Assembly (NCBI RefSeq): GCF_049977365.1
Contig: NZ_JBNGEN010000005.1
Location: 124,001 to 188,000, forward strand
Direction of reading: 5' to 3'
Source of the DNA: Brachymonas sp049977365
GTDB lineage: Bacteria > Pseudomonadota > Gammaproteobacteria > Burkholderiales > Burkholderiaceae_C
DNA length: 64,000 nt
The translations under genes were made by a program, and so were the position numbers. The notes under the pieces were generated by a model, which was not told the origin of the DNA, searched no databases, and was given only the letters and a program-made list of their open reading frames with translations. Shown piece by piece: positions 63,623-64,000 of the stretch; positions within the stretch are counted from its first letter, which is position 1, and the number at the start of each line of letters is the position of its first letter.

Positions 63623-63698
63623 GGGTCGTTAGCTCAGTTGGTAGAGCAGCGGACTTTTAATCCGTTGGTCGCAGGTTCGAATCCTGCACGACCCACCA
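63623..63698 (+). tRNA. tRNA-Lys (anticodon TTT)
   Basis: A 76-base cloverleaf with acceptor arms GGGTCGT/ACGACCC, D-loop AGCTCAGTTGGTAGAGC, anticodon loop CTTTTAA and T-arm GCAGGTTCGAATCCTGC; the 3' CCA is encoded. Confidence 0.98.
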
Positions 63699-63710
63699 CC
63701 CATTCCAATC

Positions 63711-63749
63711 AAAAAGCACCTACAGCGATCGCGCGGTAGGTGCTTTTTT
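63711..63749 (+). terminator. Rho-independent terminator after tRNA-Lys
   Basis: GCACCTAC and GTAGGTGC pair, extended by A5/T5, and are followed by six T residues. The loop is 12 bases. Confidence 0.88.
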
Positions 63750-63780
63750 GTTGCCTATGCGGTGGTGAAGGGGGGCTTTC

Positions 63781-63832
63781 ATGGCTCCATCTTCTCAAGT
63801 GTTAGTGCCTCCTCAAAATCCGGGGTGGTTCA
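63781..63832 (-). mobile_element. Possible IS3-family insertion sequence end (remnant)
   Basis: On the minus strand the sequence starts TGAACCACCCCGGATTTT and continues into GGAGGC, close to the inverted repeat TGAACCGCCCCGG-TTT-GGAGACT that I know from IS3-family (IS51-type) elements. It is followed by GAGAAGATGGAGCC-ATG, like the start of orfA in those elements. The frame then runs into the tRNA terminator and stops, so no transposase is present. Identification is by memory of the repeat and needs a search. Confidence 0.4.
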
Positions 63833-64000
63833 AACAGCCTACGGGGCTGCACCCTGAGCGTGCGGTTTAGTACGGGCCGTCAATGGGTGCGGGCCGTCGT
63901 CAGTCGGCCAAGAGCGGTCTCTGGGAGTCGACCGCCTTGTGGGCGGCTGTTGTCGCTCCTGGCACATGGGGAAGCCCGAACGCTCAGTGTCAACCAGCGT
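63833..64000. other. Right-edge sequence without a recognised gene
   Basis: No protein-like frame, RNA gene or repeat was recognised in these last 168 bases. They may belong to whatever lies beyond the possible insertion-sequence end. Confidence 0.4.

Noticed and set aside
63623..63698. tRNA-Lys as the integration site of a genomic island
   Set aside because: No integrase, direct repeat of the tRNA 3' end or change of coding style is visible within the window; only 300 bases follow.
63781..63870. A 29-codon plus-strand frame after the tRNA-Lys terminator
   Set aside because: It is too short, has no family resemblance and lies across the insertion-sequence-like end.

Overview
The window is about 64 kb of a GC-rich (roughly 64-65% by eye) proteobacterial chromosome. 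Gene order points to a betaproteobacterium of the order Burkholderiales: truA-trpF-trpB-trpA-accD, yebC-purD-acyltransferase-hemF-nadD-rsfS-rlmH-maf-rng, clpS-clpA, and zapB-zapA-6S RNA. I cannot name the genus from sequence alone. Almost every base belongs to conserved housekeeping or respiratory genes. No prophage, integrative element, CRISPR array or recognisable defence island is present. The only mobile trace is a possible insertion-sequence end beside the tRNA gene at the right edge.

Layout. 1-162: 3' end of a crotonase-family gene. 317-8106: a complete cbb3 cytochrome oxidase locus (ccoI, ccoS, ccoNOQP, ccoG, ccoH). A perfect FNR box lies in front of ccoN. 8243-11420: fnr, divergent from hemN and a SafE/DsbD-like membrane protein, with a second FNR box between them. 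11518-13419: a TauE-family transporter, 6S RNA, zapA and a ZapB-like coiled-coil gene. 13690-23721: a cobalamin riboswitch followed by the late cobalamin pathway (cobB, cobU, cobO, bluB, cobD/cbiB, cobC, cobQ, cobT), with bioB inserted. 23731-31060: a bipartite chromate transporter, a nitrobindin-like protein, nth, an aminotransferase, a thioredoxin-like protein, serB and lysS. 31261-36881: accD, trpA, trpB, trpF, truA, a DUF192 protein and a small Lys/Ala-rich exported protein, all on the minus strand. 37245-44289: icd, a cold-shock protein, clpS-clpA and a FetAB-type ABC transporter. 44482-56574: a small exported protein, upp, a HerA-like ATPase, yebC, purD, an acyltransferase, hemF, nadD, rsfS, rlmH, maf, rng and a PaiB-like protein. 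56640-59133: a candidate guanidine-II riboswitch with a Gdx/SugE guanidinium exporter, then msbA. 59526-62461: tolB-pal-cpoB without tolQRA. 62744-63698: tcdA and tRNA-Lys.

How the genes work together. The left 11 kb reads as a microaerobic module. FNR senses low oxygen and probably switches on the high-affinity cbb3 oxidase, and perhaps ccoG and the oxygen-independent HemN. The oxygen-dependent HemF is encoded separately at 50.5 kb, so heme can be made with or without oxygen. The cobalamin block, controlled by its own riboswitch, covers a,c-diamide amidation, adenosylation, further amidation, aminopropanol attachment, lower-ligand (DMB) synthesis and base activation. Corrin-ring genes and cobalamin synthase (cobS/cobV) are not in the window. 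Three structured RNAs stand out: the cobalamin riboswitch, 6S RNA and the candidate guanidine-II riboswitch. The last is the most interesting item, because one of its two loops departs from the consensus as I know it.
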